A stretch of DNA of 64,000 bases from Hydrogenophaga aromaticivorans (lineage in GTDB: Bacteria > Pseudomonadota > Gammaproteobacteria > Burkholderiales > Burkholderiaceae_C), in NCBI RefSeq assembly GCF_013387465.1, contig NZ_VYGV01000011.1, forward strand, positions 124,001 through 188,000, read 5' to 3'. Shown here in pieces: positions 62,842 to 64,000 of this stretch (the stretch's first letter is position 1; every line of letters starts with the position of its first letter). The translations under genes and the position numbers were made by a program. The notes under the pieces are model-generated. The model saw only the letters and a program-made list of their open reading frames with translations. It searched no databases and had not been told where the DNA came from.

Positions 62842-64000
62842 ACACGACCTTCCCCCGATTGCTGCTCATGCAGGCAGCTGAACGCGGTCACCGGCCGGCG
62901 ATGCGTGAGAAGGAATACGGCATCTGGCAGACCACGACCTGGGCCGCGATGGCGCAGTTGGTGGAGGCCTTGGCTTGCGGGCTCCACCAGGCCGGCTTGC
63001 AACGTGGCGAGCACATGGTGGTGATTGGCGCGAACCGCCCTCGCCTGTACGCCACCATGCTGGCGGCCCAATCACTTGGCGCGATCCCGATCCCGCTGTA
63101 CCAGGATGCCGTGGCTACCGAATGCGTCTTCCCCATCAACAACGCCGAGGTGCGCTTCTGCGTCGTCGAAGACCAGGAGCAGGTCGACAAGATGCTGGAG
63201 ATCCGCGATCGTTGCCCGCAACTCAGCCACATCTACTACGACGACCCGCGCGGTCTGCGCAACTACGATCAGCCCGGCCTGAGCGCGATGGAGTCCCTGA
63301 TCGCAACCGGGCGTGCTGAGGCGCAAGCGCACCCCGGGCTGTTCCGTGACCAGGTTGAACTAGGCCAGCCCGACGACGTGGCCGCCATGTTCTTTACCAG
63401 CGGGACCACAGGCAACGCCAAAGGCGTGGTACATACCCACAGCACGTTGATCAACCGCGCCTTCGTCGGCGCGGCCTTCGACAAGCTCACCCCCTCCGAG
63501 GAAGTGCTGGCCTACCTGCCACCGGCCTGGATCGGCCAGAACATCTTCTCGTATGCACAGTGGCTCGCGGCTGGCTACGTCGTCAACTGCCCTGAGTCGG
63601 CGGCCACCGTGGCGATCGATCTCAAGGAGGTCGGACCGACATACTACTTCGCCCCACCGCGCGTGTTCGAAGGTCTGCTCACCAACGTGCTGATCCGCAT
63701 GGAGGACGCGGGCGCAGTCAAACGCAAGATGTTCCACACCTGCATGGCCCTGGCGCGGCGCGTGGGGCCGGACCGGATAGACGGTAAGCCCGTGAGCTTT
63801 ATCGATGCGATCAAATATCGCCTGGGCGACTGGCTGGTGTACGGGCCCTTGCGCAACAACCTCGGCATGAGCCGCGTGCGCGTGGCCTACACCGCCGGTG
63901 AGGCGATCGGGCCGGACCTCTTCAGCTTCTATCGCTCCGTCGGCATCAACCTCAAGCAGCTCTACGGCTCAACGGAAACTGCCGTGTTCGTCTGTCTGCA
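62838..64000 (+). CDS. AMP-dependent acyl-CoA ligase, C-terminus beyond window
   Basis: 387 codons from a GTG overlapping the previous stop run to the window end without a stop. The phosphate-binding loop is MFFTSGTTGNAKGVVHTH and the adenine motif KQLYGSTET. It resembles the long-chain-type synthetases with a long insertion (VLIRMEDAGAVKRKMFHTCM). It is expected to activate the acid that feeds the mutase. The hinge and C-terminal lysine lie outside the window. Confidence 0.85.
   Translation, partial: MNTTFPRLLLMQAAERGHRPAMREKEYGIWQTTTWAAMAQLVEALACGLHQAGLQRGEHMVVIGANRPRLYATMLAAQSLGAIPIPLYQDAVATECVFPINNAEVRFCVVEDQEQVDKMLEIRDRCPQLSHIYYDDPRGLRNYDQPGLSAMESLIATGRAEAQAHPGLFRDQVELGQPDDVAAMFFTSGTTGNAKGVVHTHSTLINRAFVGAAFDKLTPSEEVLAYLPPAWIGQNIFSYAQWLAAGYVVNCPESAATVAIDLKEVGPTYYFAPPRVFEGLLTNVLIRMEDAGAVKRKMFHTCMALARRVGPDRIDGKPVSFIDAIKYRLGDWLVYGPLRNNLGMSRVRVAYTAGEAIGPDLFSFYRSVGINLKQLYGSTETAVFVCL

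Overview
The window looks like part of a large, mosaic plasmid or chromid from a betaproteobacterium, most likely Burkholderiales. That placement is inferred from the high-GC coding style and the protein families, not from a marker gene. Plasmid identity rests on a Rep_3-type initiator next to a field of iterons, a ParA/ParB pair beside an array of palindromic repeats, and a short conjugation block (TraI-like, TraD, DUF4400).

Bases 1-9.4 kb hold small backbone genes and a radC gene cut in two by a 7.2-kb mobile island of GInt type. The island has four overlapping genes (three large tyrosine recombinases and a small HTH protein) and carries merR-merT-merP plus a GDCCVxC protein, with no mercuric reductase. 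Bases 9.9-25.4 kb are plasmid backbone: an AcaB-like protein, three tandem bactofilins, a ParB-like protein, the conjugation genes, an FlhD/FlhC-like activator pair resembling SetDC/AcaDC, the iteron origin, rep, parB and parA.

Bases 25.5-37 kb are accessory. They contain a candidate parS array, a TnpB-only insertion element, a lipoprotein, an IetA/IetS-like AAA ATPase and subtilase pair, a double-HTH regulator, a degenerate tyrosine recombinase and a TPR-like protein. Bases 37-47 kb are a recombination zone with two DUF3701-type tyrosine recombinases, an ATPase and nested IS630 and IS3 elements.

Bases 46.7-58.5 kb are bracketed by two identical, inverted copies of a 286-bp non-coding element. 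Between them, reading leftward, lie a thiolase, a complete branched-chain-type ABC importer (livK-H-M-G-F), a carboxymuconolactone-decarboxylase-like protein, an IS3 element and an acyl-CoA ligase. To the right and divergent is a tightly overlapping operon: TetR regulator, B12-binding mutase subunit, mutase catalytic subunit, a MeaB GTPase fused to a hotdog thioesterase, a small unknown protein and an acyl-CoA ligase that runs off the window. Together these suggest import, CoA activation, carbon-skeleton rearrangement and thiolytic cleavage of a branched carboxylic acid. The substrate cannot be read from sequence, and the mutase lacks the residues that mark methylmalonyl-CoA mutase.
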